From Bin25 sp026709415 (lineage in GTDB: Bacteria > Bacteroidota > Bacteroidia > Flavobacteriales > Flavobacteriaceae): a DNA stretch of 64,000 nt. Every line of letters starts with the position of its first letter. Positions within the stretch are counted from its first letter, which is position 1. The notes beneath the pieces were generated by a model. The model did no database searches and was not told where the DNA came from. It saw nothing but the letters and a program-made list of their open reading frames with translations. The position numbers and the translations under genes are program-made. This document shows, one piece after another, positions 55,690-64,000 of this stretch. The stretch spans positions 2,592,287-2,656,286 of the forward strand of contig OZ241330.1 in the NCBI GenBank assembly GCA_965200045.1, read 5' to 3'.

Positions 55690-55922
55690 TTTTCTGATTG
55701 ATTAATGGATTGCCCTTGATCATTTTGTATTTCTTGTTCCACCGAATCATCCAATATTTCATTTTCTAGTTGAACTTTCGTTGGTTGATCTTTACTTAAA
55801 ATCAATTGTTGGATATCGGTTGTAGACTTTTTTTGAGCACCAAATAGATCCCATACGATTAAAATCAAGTAATAACTCAAATAAATGATGCTAACTATCT
55901 TGAGATATTCGATGGTGTTCAT
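55686..55922 (-). CDS. Small one-helix membrane protein leading the tra operon (unidentified)
   Basis: 78 residues: one TM helix ('LKIVSIIYLSYYLILIVWDLF') followed by an acidic/Gln-rich tail ('DSVEQEIQNDQGQSINQSEK'). An ATGA overlap with the TraE-like gene and a promoter candidate 14 bp upstream make it the first gene of the transfer operon. No family recognised. Confidence 0.7.
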   Translation of the reverse strand: MNTIEYLKIVSIIYLSYYLILIVWDLFGAQKKSTTDIQQLILSKDQPTKVQLENEILDDSVEQEIQNDQGQSINQSEK

Positions 55923-56367
55923 TGATAATTTTATACAAATATAAATATTTTATTTAATTACAAACATATAGATAAATTTTTATTTATTGAAGGTCTAACC
56001 CATCTTGCTTTAGAGTTTTTTAATACTATCGGAAGCCAAATCGTTCTAAATCAACATATTATATCGACTATTGGTTGAATTTTATGATGAGCCATTAAAA
56101 AATCGATTGAAACAAGTCTCACTCATTACGCCATTTAAATTGGCTACACTCCCAGGTTTTAAGATCCTTTTTCTATAATGATCAGGTAGAATCTTATGTG
56201 CAATCCAAGGAAGTATAATTTGTGCTTTAACAACTAATTATTTAAATCGGAATATTTTTTTTAATTTTGATTCGTGGTAAAATGGTTTTAAGACTATTTG
56301 AATTCCCACGATCATCTTTGAATTAACAAGAGGTTTTAAGTTCAGACAATTGATTTTAATACCCGAT
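55923..56367. other. Divergent intergenic region between the tra operon and a plus-strand gene
   Basis: About 445 bp, AT-rich, with the tra promoter candidate on the left and a TAATTTTG motif (56272-56279, plus strand) before the divergent gene. No gene and no clear hairpin. In CTnDOT-type elements such divergent regions can hold oriT; no convincing inverted repeat was found by eye. Confidence 0.4.
55936..55964 (-). promoter_or_regulatory. Candidate promoter of the tra operon (TTTG-N17-TATATTTG)
   Basis: On the minus strand, TTTG (55961-55964) and TATATTTG (55936-55943) lie 17 bp apart; the Bacteroidota consensus spacing is 19-21. The -7 box is 14 bp before the first ATG. Very AT-rich surroundings limit confidence. 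Confidence 0.45.
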
Positions 56368-56862
56368 ATGGACAAGCAAAAAGTTAAAGAAATGGAACCC
56401 AACATCACCTTTGATCTATCATCTCAAGATAATACTACCCAGACCAAAACCAACTCAAAATTTCAATCTAGACCTTCGACGAAAAGATTGATTGTGCACA
56501 TCACTCAAGCTGATAAGAATCGTTTTGATCGAATAAAAAAAGATTATTTATTCAATTCTGGCAACTATTCTACAGCTGGTTCTAATGCTGGCTTTTTCAG
56601 TTATTGTCTAGAACTTTTGGTATCCGATGAACAATCTAAACAATTGCCAGAGCAATACACTAGTTTTATTGGTCGTCGAGGAAAACGCTCAACAAAAAAT
56701 TCTGAAACTCGAAACCTTGCAATGCAATTGAATTTAGAATATGCATCCTACATCAAGTATATCACACTCATTTATTTTTCTACAGGTGGTTCTCCAGATA
56801 TTAGTACAGCCCAGTTTTTCTCAAAGTTTTTAGATTTAGTTGAAAATTTAAAGCTATCATAA
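56368..56862 (+). CDS. Small basic protein of unknown family, divergent from the tra operon
   Basis: About 164 residues from ATG 56368; a TTG six codons earlier (56350) is in frame but less likely. The N terminus is Ser/Thr/Asn-rich and probably disordered. The middle ('RLIVHITQADKNRFDRIKKDYL', 'FFSYCLELLVSDEQSKQ') could form a ribbon-helix-helix-like or MobA-accessory fold, as in relaxosome proteins. The last part is helical. It is divergent from the tra operon, a typical site for a relaxosome or regulatory protein, but I do not recognise the family. Confidence 0.7.
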   Translation: MDKQKVKEMEPNITFDLSSQDNTTQTKTNSKFQSRPSTKRLIVHITQADKNRFDRIKKDYLFNSGNYSTAGSNAGFFSYCLELLVSDEQSKQLPEQYTSFIGRRGKRSTKNSETRNLAMQLNLEYASYIKYITLIYFSTGGSPDISTAQFFSKFLDLVENLKLS

Positions 56863-56890
56863 TGGTTTCAAATATTTGGGACTTATGTAT

Positions 56891-57052
56891 TTATCTTGAA
56901 TTGGTTATTTCTGTTTTTGGATTGGAAGGAATGTTTGCTTTTTTAAAGACTTCTCCCATGACATAATCCACTTTTAAATGTAATTCCAAAAGAATCTTTT
57001 CGTAGTTTGGTAATTCTTCAAAAGGTCGTTTTTCGTTAGGTGGTTTTATCAT
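56891..57052 (-). CDS. Possible 53-residue small protein
   Basis: ATG 57052 to TAA 56891: starts 'MIKPPNEKRPFEELPNYEKI', continues with a helical stretch, ends 'EITNSR'. It begins with Pro-rich then amphipathic helical sequence, with plausible codon use for this genome. It lies convergent to the 164-residue gene. No family recognised; could be chance. Confidence 0.4.
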   Translation of the reverse strand: MIKPPNEKRPFEELPNYEKILLELHLKVDYVMGEVFKKANIPSNPKTEITNSR

Positions 57053-57129
57053 CGTTTCATTTTGACCATAAAAATTAGAAAAGTTTCATTAAACATAATT
57101 ATATGTCAATATCGTTTATGAAGCTTCAA

Positions 57130-60041
57130 TTAATTTCTATAAGTCCCTCTTAGCGTTGGTTCTTGAGACCATATTTCTCTCATTCTCTCAAGAATTGGTT
57201 GAGCTTGTGGTATTCCCATAATATCTAAAATGGCATTGTCAATAGCGATTCGTGTTTTGTCACAATGTACCTCGACAAACTCATCCAAGGGTTGAGATTG
57301 TAAATCGTTAAAATAATCAACTGCTTTTTGAATTGACTCTTTTGAAAGCGTGTTAAAATCAGGAATTGGAATTTTGCCAATGGCTTTTAGTGATATTCGA
57401 GAACGACCTGCTTGCTGAACTTGTCCTTGAGTCCAATGAATAAACAATCCTAAAGTTGAGTTAAACCATAAAGCATAAGCCTAGTGGATATTTGGATTGC
57501 AATGTTTTAGAGATACCCAAGATACTCCTCCATGAACGAATTGTGATGTTGATGCTGATAAAACTCGCTGTGTATTCCATCTCAAATTTTATTGTAAAAT
57601 AAATCACTTCTAAATTCTCTAATTTTTTCTCTATCCTCATCAGATTTATTTGGATTGGCGTAACATCGATGAGTTGGATTAATTGTCAATGAGTTCTGCT
57701 TTGAACCTTCAACATTATTAAGTGATAAATCACCTTGATTGATATTATTTGTAATTGTAATATAAAATGCACTTCGCTTACCAACTTGACTATTTTCTTC
57801 TCCTCCAATTCGATCTGGTCCGATTTCAAAAACCTGATTAATTTTTGTCATTCTAAAAGGAATGTTTATTCTTAAACCATCGAATAGGATCAACCCATTA
57901 ATTAGGTTCTTAGAAATCAAAGGAATTTCAAGATTATTGACTCCAAGTGGATACCAAGGTTTACCCTTGCCATCTCTTTCAAAAACATATAAACTCCAAC
58001 ATTTTCATTTCCAACTTTTATTGGTACGATGGTATCATATTCATATTTATCGTTACAAACTCGAGTAACTTCATTAGCAATTATCGATGCTCTACCTATT
58101 TCAATAATCGATGCATGGAGCGTCACACAATTAATCCTAACAGATTTGTTTGGTTGTATTTTGAATTGTTCAATCTCATGACGAGTCGGTTTCTTCTTAG
58201 CAACTAACATCATTTCTGCCAAATTAGTGTCCGCAGATAATGCTTTTTTACCTAATGCACTTCCGACTTGAGGTGCAATCACAATAATCTCATCAAATTC
58301 TAATTCCATCATCTGACGTGTTTTGGACCATGAGTCAGCTCTACAAAACGTGATTGGTAAAACAAATCCCATTCTTCTTTTAAATTTAAGTTTTTGATTG
58401 GCTAAAACTAAAAACGAAGCTGCCATACCAGCAGTTTTTTCTGCTGGTTTATTTCTAATTAGATTTCCCCATCGTTTTTGGCACAGACTTCTTTCGCGGT
58501 CCGAAATATAGGTAAGATCAAGTGCCGAACTATCCCTCCCTTTTGTTCTGGTATAAGGAGGGTTCATCAATATACAATCAATCGTGTTATTTCCGATGCG
58601 AATAACATCAAATTTTGATTCTTAACCACTCGAGATGCCTGATTTTGGTTTATCTTCACTAAAAATTAGGTTTTTGCTGGTTCTTCTGTCGTATCTAGGT
58701 ATTCTAAACTTCCCGTCAGACCTTTCTCTGTACCAACATTAAGATAGGCTATTTGACTTTCTGGATATGGATATGGGTTCCCTAATTGTACCAATGATGA
58801 TGACGTTAAGTGAGCTGCAATGGGAGATATATCCAATCCTAACAAACCATTTTGCATCGCATCATTATGAATATCTTCTTCTCTTTCTTCATCACTTTGA
58901 TAACCTTCATGTTGTTTTAGAAATTTATTCCGAATAGCCATTGCTCTCCTAAATCCTGCCCTTAATAGTGTGCCTATGCCACACGCTAAGTCGGCGATCT
59001 TCAATGTTTTAAATATCTCTTCATCTTTCCACTGATGATCATCCAAATCATTTTCTGTAATGACCAATCTTGAAAGAAATTCAGCGGTTGAATCTTGGGT
59101 ATAAAACGTTGCAGCTTTTTTTCGATCATCACTTATTTTGGGGAATAACTCACACCCAAAATGGATGTTTTTGGAAAATTGACTCGCTAAAATATCCTGC
59201 ACACATTTAGCAATCTCTTTTAATGCTTTAGGTGTCCATGTTGAATCGATTTGATTAAAATACGGAGTGATTGCTTTGCTGGATTGAAGATGTTAGTCCA
59301 ATTTTCATTGGTAATTTGATGTCAAGAAGAGGAAACCTGATATTCAGGAATCCCAGAATCTGCAACGATTAGAGGAAGTGGTTGCACAAACTTTTTGTTT
59401 CGTTTTCTAATGGTTTGTTGGGTTAAAAAGACATTAAGCCATAGAACCAACGAAGTTTTCACCACTGAAATGGATGTATGCTGATTTAATATTTCACTAA
59501 TTTCGTCAATATGATGCTGAGTTAAATTTATTTCATCGGCTATACCGTTGATTCTATTGGCAATTTGATTGCTTAAAGCATCGATGTTCTTTGTTGTTAA
59601 AACCACTCTGGGTAAAAAATCAACCAATGAATTGGTGTCTCCTTTAATGAAACCACTACTTGGAAAACGATTGTATTTTTCAGTATCCCTTTCTTTTTGG
59701 AAAAAAGCATAGTAAAGACAAGCCGAATTACCTCTCAATACCTTTTCTAATCTTTCGATTGAAAATGTTCTAACTTTTTTGGAATGAATAGAGAAATTGT
59801 GGTTTGAATTATTTTACCGTTTTTCAATTCTGAACTCAAACGATTAATCGCATTTCTATCAGCATCTCGTTGATCAAAAGAACACTCAATAATGACATGT
59901 TGACCTAATAATTCAATATAAATATCGCATCGACTACCTCCATCTAAAATACTTGTATCTTCGGGTTGAACCTTAATCTCTCCATAATTTTTTCTTAATG
60001 GCCTTTGCTAATTCTATATTAAAAGTTTGCTCGTGTAACAT
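57130..60041 (-). pseudogene. Decayed nuclease/N6-adenine DNA methyltransferase (type IIG-like restriction-modification)
   Basis: One long gene broken by several frameshifts and stops. From ATG 60041 the pieces read in order: 'MLHEQTFNIELAKAIKK' then a frameshift into 'CDIYIELLGQHVIIECSFD', which looks like a PD-(D/E)XK nuclease core (Asp ... Glu-Cys). Next is a helical piece at 59322-59738. A methyltransferase piece (58666-59202) carries the SAM-binding motif 'ADLACGIGTLLRAG' after 'RKKAATFYTQDSTAEFLSRL'. A further piece (57917-58570) carries catalytic 'MNPPYTRTKG'. Two C-terminal pieces (57582-57920 and 57130-57447) end with a target-recognition-like 'GRSRISLKAIGKIPIPDFNTL'. At least five interruptions mean it is not functional as one enzyme. 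It sits inside the conjugative element as lost cargo. Confidence 0.8.
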
Positions 60042-60166
60042 TATTGGTCACTGTAAATTCTATACTATCCTAAAATTAATTTTTGATACGTCCACCGGTC
60101 ATCGGTTATATTAGCTACTAACACGACCATGCGATCCAAAACACTCATGCTTTTGGTATGGTGTCC

Positions 60167-60950
60167 TCAAGTCAATTCTTGGATATAACGATGCCAATGT
60201 TTTTTGCTCCACCCATGGTGCGTTCCTTTGTAAGCTCTTTTAACACGAGACCAAAAAAATTCGATGCCGTTGGTATGGATGGCTCCATTTACAAATTTTC
60301 TTTGGCTATGACAAACAGATTGATGTTTTCGATCCAGCCCATGGTAGCCTTTAGCTCCATCCGTATAAACGATAGCACTAGGTGTTGTGTTGTTGTCAAT
60401 GAACTCATGGCGTGTTTCTTTATCGGTATGTTCGATGACTTTGGCCATCACTTGATTCGTTTCACGGTTCAATGCCCCTACCACAGGAACTTTACCCGCA
60501 CTCCATCGACCTAAATGATACAACATCATGCGTCGGTATTTCGACATATTCGTCCTTCTGCCACCAATATAATTCTCATCGACTTCCACAGTGCCTCTAA
60601 ATTTTTGCGAATCTAAGGAACACATGGCTCGTATGCGATGTAAATAAATACTAAGTGGTTCCTTGTCGAATATTTAAATCCTTGGATAATAAAGACGGAC
60701 GTTAAACCTTTGGGACTGTTCAAATATAAATACTCATCCGCCCATACTTTTAATAGTAATCTTGATTTTTCCATTGGCGTTCCCGTTCGGACACTAAAAT
60801 ATTTTTGACCGCATTAATGTGATATCCACTGCAGTAAGTACACTTGACTTTTCCACCCCATCGTTTTTTTTCAAACCATGCTTTTGTTATTTCTTCGATT
60901 GAAAAGGTTTCTTGTATTTCAAATAATGATCAATGCTTCATCGTTAGTAA
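60167..60950 (-). pseudogene. IS1595-family transposase, frameshifted
   Basis: The C-terminal DDE part (60167-60625) is intact: 'GTVEVDENYIGGRR' (first Asp), 'AIVYTDGAKGYHGL' (second Asp) and 'HTNGIEFFWSRVKRAYKGTHH' (third acidic/Asn region), the ISXO2-like pattern. The N-terminal zinc-ribbon part is in other frames: 'IEEITKAWFEKKRWGGKVKC' with a CxxC, and after a frameshift 'FSVRTGTPMEKSRLLLKVWA'. At least two frameshifts break the gene. Terminal inverted repeats were not identified with certainty. Confidence 0.85.
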
Positions 60951-61327
60951 GTTTGATTGAAACAAAAACAAGCAAATTCAAGTTAATCGTATAGATCCCA
61001 TATTTTTCTTATAATCTTTGAGAGCACTTTAAAGTTTACCCCCCCCCTTTTATTTGGATTCATTTTAAAATCAGTGATAAAATTAACCTATCACTTTTAA
61101 TTCAAAGTTGGAAGGACTTTGTGTGCCTTTAATTGTAATGCATCTAATCAACTGTTTCAATCACGATAGAACGCCGTTCATAGGAACTCAAGTTTTTAAA
61201 TACATCAATTAATTTTTGGATATAAGCGATCCATCTAAATCCCATTCCTGAGTGCGATTAATGGCTTCAGTGTTTTAATCTCATAATATATTTATTTTTT
61301 ATATTTATATTAACAAACCGACATTCC
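60951..61327. other. Intergenic region between the transposase relic and the coupling-protein gene
   Basis: 377 bp. A C8 run (61039-61046) follows 'CTTTAAAGTTTA' and may be near an IS end. On the minus strand about 36 codons (61120-61245) read without a stop ('GMGFRWIAYIQKLIDVFK', 'SSYERRSIVIETVD') and may be a gene relic. Nothing else was seen. The mobA/mobB relaxase genes that usually precede the coupling protein are absent here. Confidence 0.4.
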
Positions 61328-63337
61328 TTGGAAGAATCTCAAAGTTTAAAGAAACTTTATTCCTTTTTTCAGATAACCATCTATGGTTTGGTGTTATTAG
61401 AAGCATTGATGTATGTCTTTTATGATTTACCTCAATTATCCAAAATACAACCCATAATGCTTCGATTGCAACTATTTACCATATTCAATAATATAGTCTA
61501 TTCCAAATTAGCCATCTTAGCATTAATCCTCATCACTTCAATCGGAACAAAACCCAGAAAAACACTGAAACTAAACATCACAAAAGGGATTTTATTACCA
61601 TTAGGTTTAGGCGTAACATTCATCACCATATCGATCCTATTCTACATCCAAAGTCTAGATGGGCTTGGAACGATTAATCATTATGACATAATGTATGTCA
61701 TCAGCTCATTGATGGGATCTGTGTTATTACATTCTGGATTGGATAATTGTTCTAAAGCAATAAAAAACCGATTATTGGACGATCGCTTCAATATTGAAAA
61801 CGAAAGTTTCGAACAATCCACAACTAAAATCGATACAAAATATTCGATCAATATACCTACCAAATTCATTTACCTAAATAAAGTTAAAAATGGTTGGCTA
61901 AATCTGACCAATCCTTTTCGTGGCACCATTGTGTTGGGGACGCCTGGTAGTGGAAAATCTTATTCTATCATTTGTCCAGCTATTAAACAATTGATTAAAA
62001 AAAAGTTTTCATTACTAATCTACGATTTCAAATATCCTGATTTAGCTCAAATGGCCTATTATCATTATTTAATCAATCATCCCCCTGATAATCAAGCTAA
62101 CCGACCCTTTGAATTTCATATGGTCAATCTAACGGATTTGGAATATTCTCGTAGAGTCAATCCACTGGCGCCACAATATATTGAAACATTAGCCGATGCC
62201 ATTGAAACAGCAGAAAGTTTGATTGAGAGTTTAAGAAAATCTAACGAAATGTCTGGGGATAATCAGTTTTTCACTCAATCGGCTATCAATTACCTCTCAG
62301 CTTGCATTTTCTTTTTGAGTAAATATGAAAATGGAAAATACTCATCCCTCCCCCATGTTATGGCTCTTTTAAACCGATCTTATGATGAAATTTTCAATTT
62401 GCTATGGACCAATGATGAGTTAGAAAGTTTATTGTCTCCTTTCCGATCAGCTTATGATCATAAAGCCTTCAATCAACTAGAAGGTCAAATTGGCACTTTG
62501 AAAGTCAATATTTCAAGAATCAATACAAAAGAATCCGCTTGGGTGTTTTCAGGTCAAGATTTTAATTTGAGCATTTCAAATCCAAACCATCCAGCTCTAT
62601 TGATCATTAGTAATAACCCCAAAACCCAAAACATTAATTCAGCAGCAAACTCGGTTTTACTCAACCGCATTAGTAAACTTGTCAACACTCGCAATAATTA
62701 CCCTTGTGGAATCATTATCGATGAGCTACCAACCATCTATTTTCATCGCATTCAAAATTTAATTTCAACCGCTCGATCCCATAAAGTTGCCGTTGTATTG
62801 GGGATACAAGAATTACCACAATTAGTCGAAGGCTATGGAAAAACTGGAGCCGAAACGATTCTAGCTGTGATTGGAAATGTCATATCTGGTGCCGTGAGAA
62901 AAAAAGAAACTTTAGATTGGTTGGAAAAGTTGTTTGGTAAAATCAAGCAAATTAAAAAAGGCTATTCGGTGTCTAGAGGTGTTATATCCACTTCATTTAA
63001 TGAACAATCGGATTATCTAATACCGGCTTCTAAAATTGCCGATTTACAAGCTGGACAAATCGTTGGAAAGTTAACTCAAGAAGCATTATCTATAAAACAA
63101 CTAAAGCGATTCAGACCAGGGTTGGGAACCTATAATTGCAGAGTCGATTTGGATGTTTCTCAAATTGAAAATGAAAAACAAGCTTTTGTAACGCTACCAA
63201 AATATTATGATTTTGAGGAGAAGAAAGAAGAAATTTTATTCGAAAATTTCCAACGAATAAAAAGTGATATACAAAAGATAATTGAAGATTATACTGAACA
63301 ACAAGCAAAAAGCTTCGCCCAAGATCAAGAAAGCTAG
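61328..63337 (+). CDS. mobC: Type IV coupling protein (VirD4/MobC-like ATPase)
   Basis: 669 residues from TTG 61328; no upstream ATG in frame is usable, and the first internal Met (residue 28) would cut the first TM helix. Four TM helices occupy about residues 10-150. Walker A is 'GTPGSGKSYSIICP' (about residue 205) with 'LLIYDFKYPDLAQMAYYHY' after it. Walker B-like 'CGIIIDELPTIYFHRIQNLI' lies near residue 460, then 'TARSHKVAVVLGIQELPQL'. This is the coupling-protein order that hands the relaxase-DNA complex to the channel. Bacteroidota elements name it MobC (or TraG in other systems). It is on the opposite strand to the tra operon, as in CTnDOT-type elements. Confidence 0.9.
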   Translation: MEESQSLKKLYSFFQITIYGLVLLEALMYVFYDLPQLSKIQPIMLRLQLFTIFNNIVYSKLAILALILITSIGTKPRKTLKLNITKGILLPLGLGVTFITISILFYIQSLDGLGTINHYDIMYVISSLMGSVLLHSGLDNCSKAIKNRLLDDRFNIENESFEQSTTKIDTKYSINIPTKFIYLNKVKNGWLNLTNPFRGTIVLGTPGSGKSYSIICPAIKQLIKKKFSLLIYDFKYPDLAQMAYYHYLINHPPDNQANRPFEFHMVNLTDLEYSRRVNPLAPQYIETLADAIETAESLIESLRKSNEMSGDNQFFTQSAINYLSACIFFLSKYENGKYSSLPHVMALLNRSYDEIFNLLWTNDELESLLSPFRSAYDHKAFNQLEGQIGTLKVNISRINTKESAWVFSGQDFNLSISNPNHPALLIISNNPKTQNINSAANSVLLNRISKLVNTRNNYPCGIIIDELPTIYFHRIQNLISTARSHKVAVVLGIQELPQLVEGYGKTGAETILAVIGNVISGAVRKKETLDWLEKLFGKIKQIKKGYSVSRGVISTSFNEQSDYLIPASKIADLQAGQIVGKLTQEALSIKQLKRFRPGLGTYNCRVDLDVSQIENEKQAFVTLPKYYDFEEKKEEILFENFQRIKSDIQKIIEDYTEQQAKSFAQDQES

Positions 63338-63483
63338 TAAACCGTCAAAAAGGTTGAAAGGCACTTAATGAATTTTTGTTAGTTCATAAAAATGTCAATG
63401 GCATTGAACAATAATAAATGATAGGAGTTGGGTAGTATTAAAAATAGATTTCCTGTAAGCTAAAACATTCAATGCCTAGTTTT

Positions 63484-63834
63484 TTAATTCCTTGATTGTT
63501 CTCTTTGGATTTTTTGAGATGGGAGAGCTTCAACACTGGTAGCAATGATGTTGGTATATGTGTGGTTTTTACCATCACGCTGAATCGTTGTATTTTCGAG
63601 TCTTCCTTTAATCGATACTTCTTGTCCTTTATTGGCATGCTGCATTTTTTGAGCAACTGGACCAAACGCTTTAACATTGTGCCAGGTTGTCTTTTGTTGC
63701 CATTGTCCTGATTTATCCATGTATCTTAAATGGGTAGCTACCTGTAAAATGACCATCGATCCTGATTTATTGGTATAGAATTTTGGAGTTTGGCCTAATC
63801 TTCCTTTGATTTCTACTCTGTTGGCATCATTCAT
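63484..63834 (-). CDS. ssb: Single-stranded DNA-binding protein (element-encoded)
   Basis: 116 residues with an OB-fold: 'RVEIKGRLGQTPKFYTNKSG', 'ILQVATHLRY', 'TTWHNVKAFGPVAQKM', 'KGQEVSIKGRLENTTIQRDG'. It is shorter than chromosomal SSB and lacks the acidic 'DDDIPF'-type tail that recruits partners, as is common for SSB of mobile elements. It probably coats the incoming single strand after conjugation. It is convergent with the coupling-protein gene; 63835-64000 upstream shows nothing recognisable. Confidence 0.93.
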   Translation of the reverse strand: MNDANRVEIKGRLGQTPKFYTNKSGSMVILQVATHLRYMDKSGQWQQKTTWHNVKAFGPVAQKMQHANKGQEVSIKGRLENTTIQRDGKNHTYTNIIATSVEALPSQKIQREQSRN

Positions 63835-64000
63835 GGTATATGATTTTTAAAATAACTTCATTGAGCTGTTTATAATAACTTTTATTTTATTGACTCTTAA
63901 ATATGTTTCATTAACTTTTGGCATTATTCAAACATTTTGTTTGGAAACCCTTTTGCTCTAACCTCCATTTCAATGATTAGTTGTATCAAATCACAAACGC

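Noticed and set aside
61039..61046. C8 run as a phase-variation tract
   Set aside because: It lies in a degraded intergenic region close to an IS relic, not in a gene or next to a promoter motif.

Overview
The window looks like an AT-rich Bacteroidota chromosome, most likely a marine or environmental Flavobacteriia-type organism. The evidence is three SusC/SusD pairs, many lipoproteins with SusE/F-like domains, a Por (type IX) secretion tail on a secreted glycosidase, promoter motifs of the TAnnTTTG class, and CTnDOT-style conjugation genes. No rRNA or tRNA gene was recognised. Nearly everything to 56 kb lies on the minus strand; the main exception is one giant plus-strand lipoprotein gene.

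Region 1 (1-11800): a glycan-utilisation cluster with a GH95 alpha-L-fucosidase/galactosidase (T9SS-secreted), a SusC/SusD pair, and a very large lipoprotein built from alternating carbohydrate-binding-like modules that runs off the left edge. Region 2 (12394-14093): an SOS-type error-prone polymerase pair in the unusual order umuC then umuD, flanked by two long non-coding or relic stretches. Region 3 (14965-26444): a second SusC/SusD operon with two DUF5000-type surface lipoproteins and an FG-GAP/ASPIC lipoprotein, but no glycoside hydrolase. Its susC carries a C9 tract just after the signal peptide and is preceded by a tandem ~100-bp repeat containing promoter-like motifs.

Region 4 (26903-32680): an orphan MobV-type relaxase, a 9-G tract just upstream of a -7 motif, and a GC-rich 1486-residue lipoprotein of InlB-B-like repeats, a Cys-Pro-Thr linker and DUF285/BspA-like repeats. 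This gene also has a C8 tract right after its lipobox. Region 5 (33081-45871): a five-gene operon (SusC, SusD, triple-LamG lipoprotein, two GH144 enzymes) predicted to process beta-1,2-glucan. Upstream lies a membrane-spanning Y_Y_Y/LuxR-type regulator.

Region 6 (45992-64000): transfer genes of an integrative conjugative element (traE, a second traE-like gene, traF, G, two VirB5/TraI-position genes, J, K, L, M, N, O), then a decayed nuclease-methyltransferase gene, a broken IS1595-family transposase, a VirD4-type coupling protein and an element-type SSB. The beta-1,2-glucan operon and its regulator abut the tra operon with only about 120 bp between them, which suggests (inference) that the sugar operon travels on the element. 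The most novel signals are the homopolymer tracts placed at the start of two surface-protein genes and in one promoter: together they suggest phase-variable surface display.
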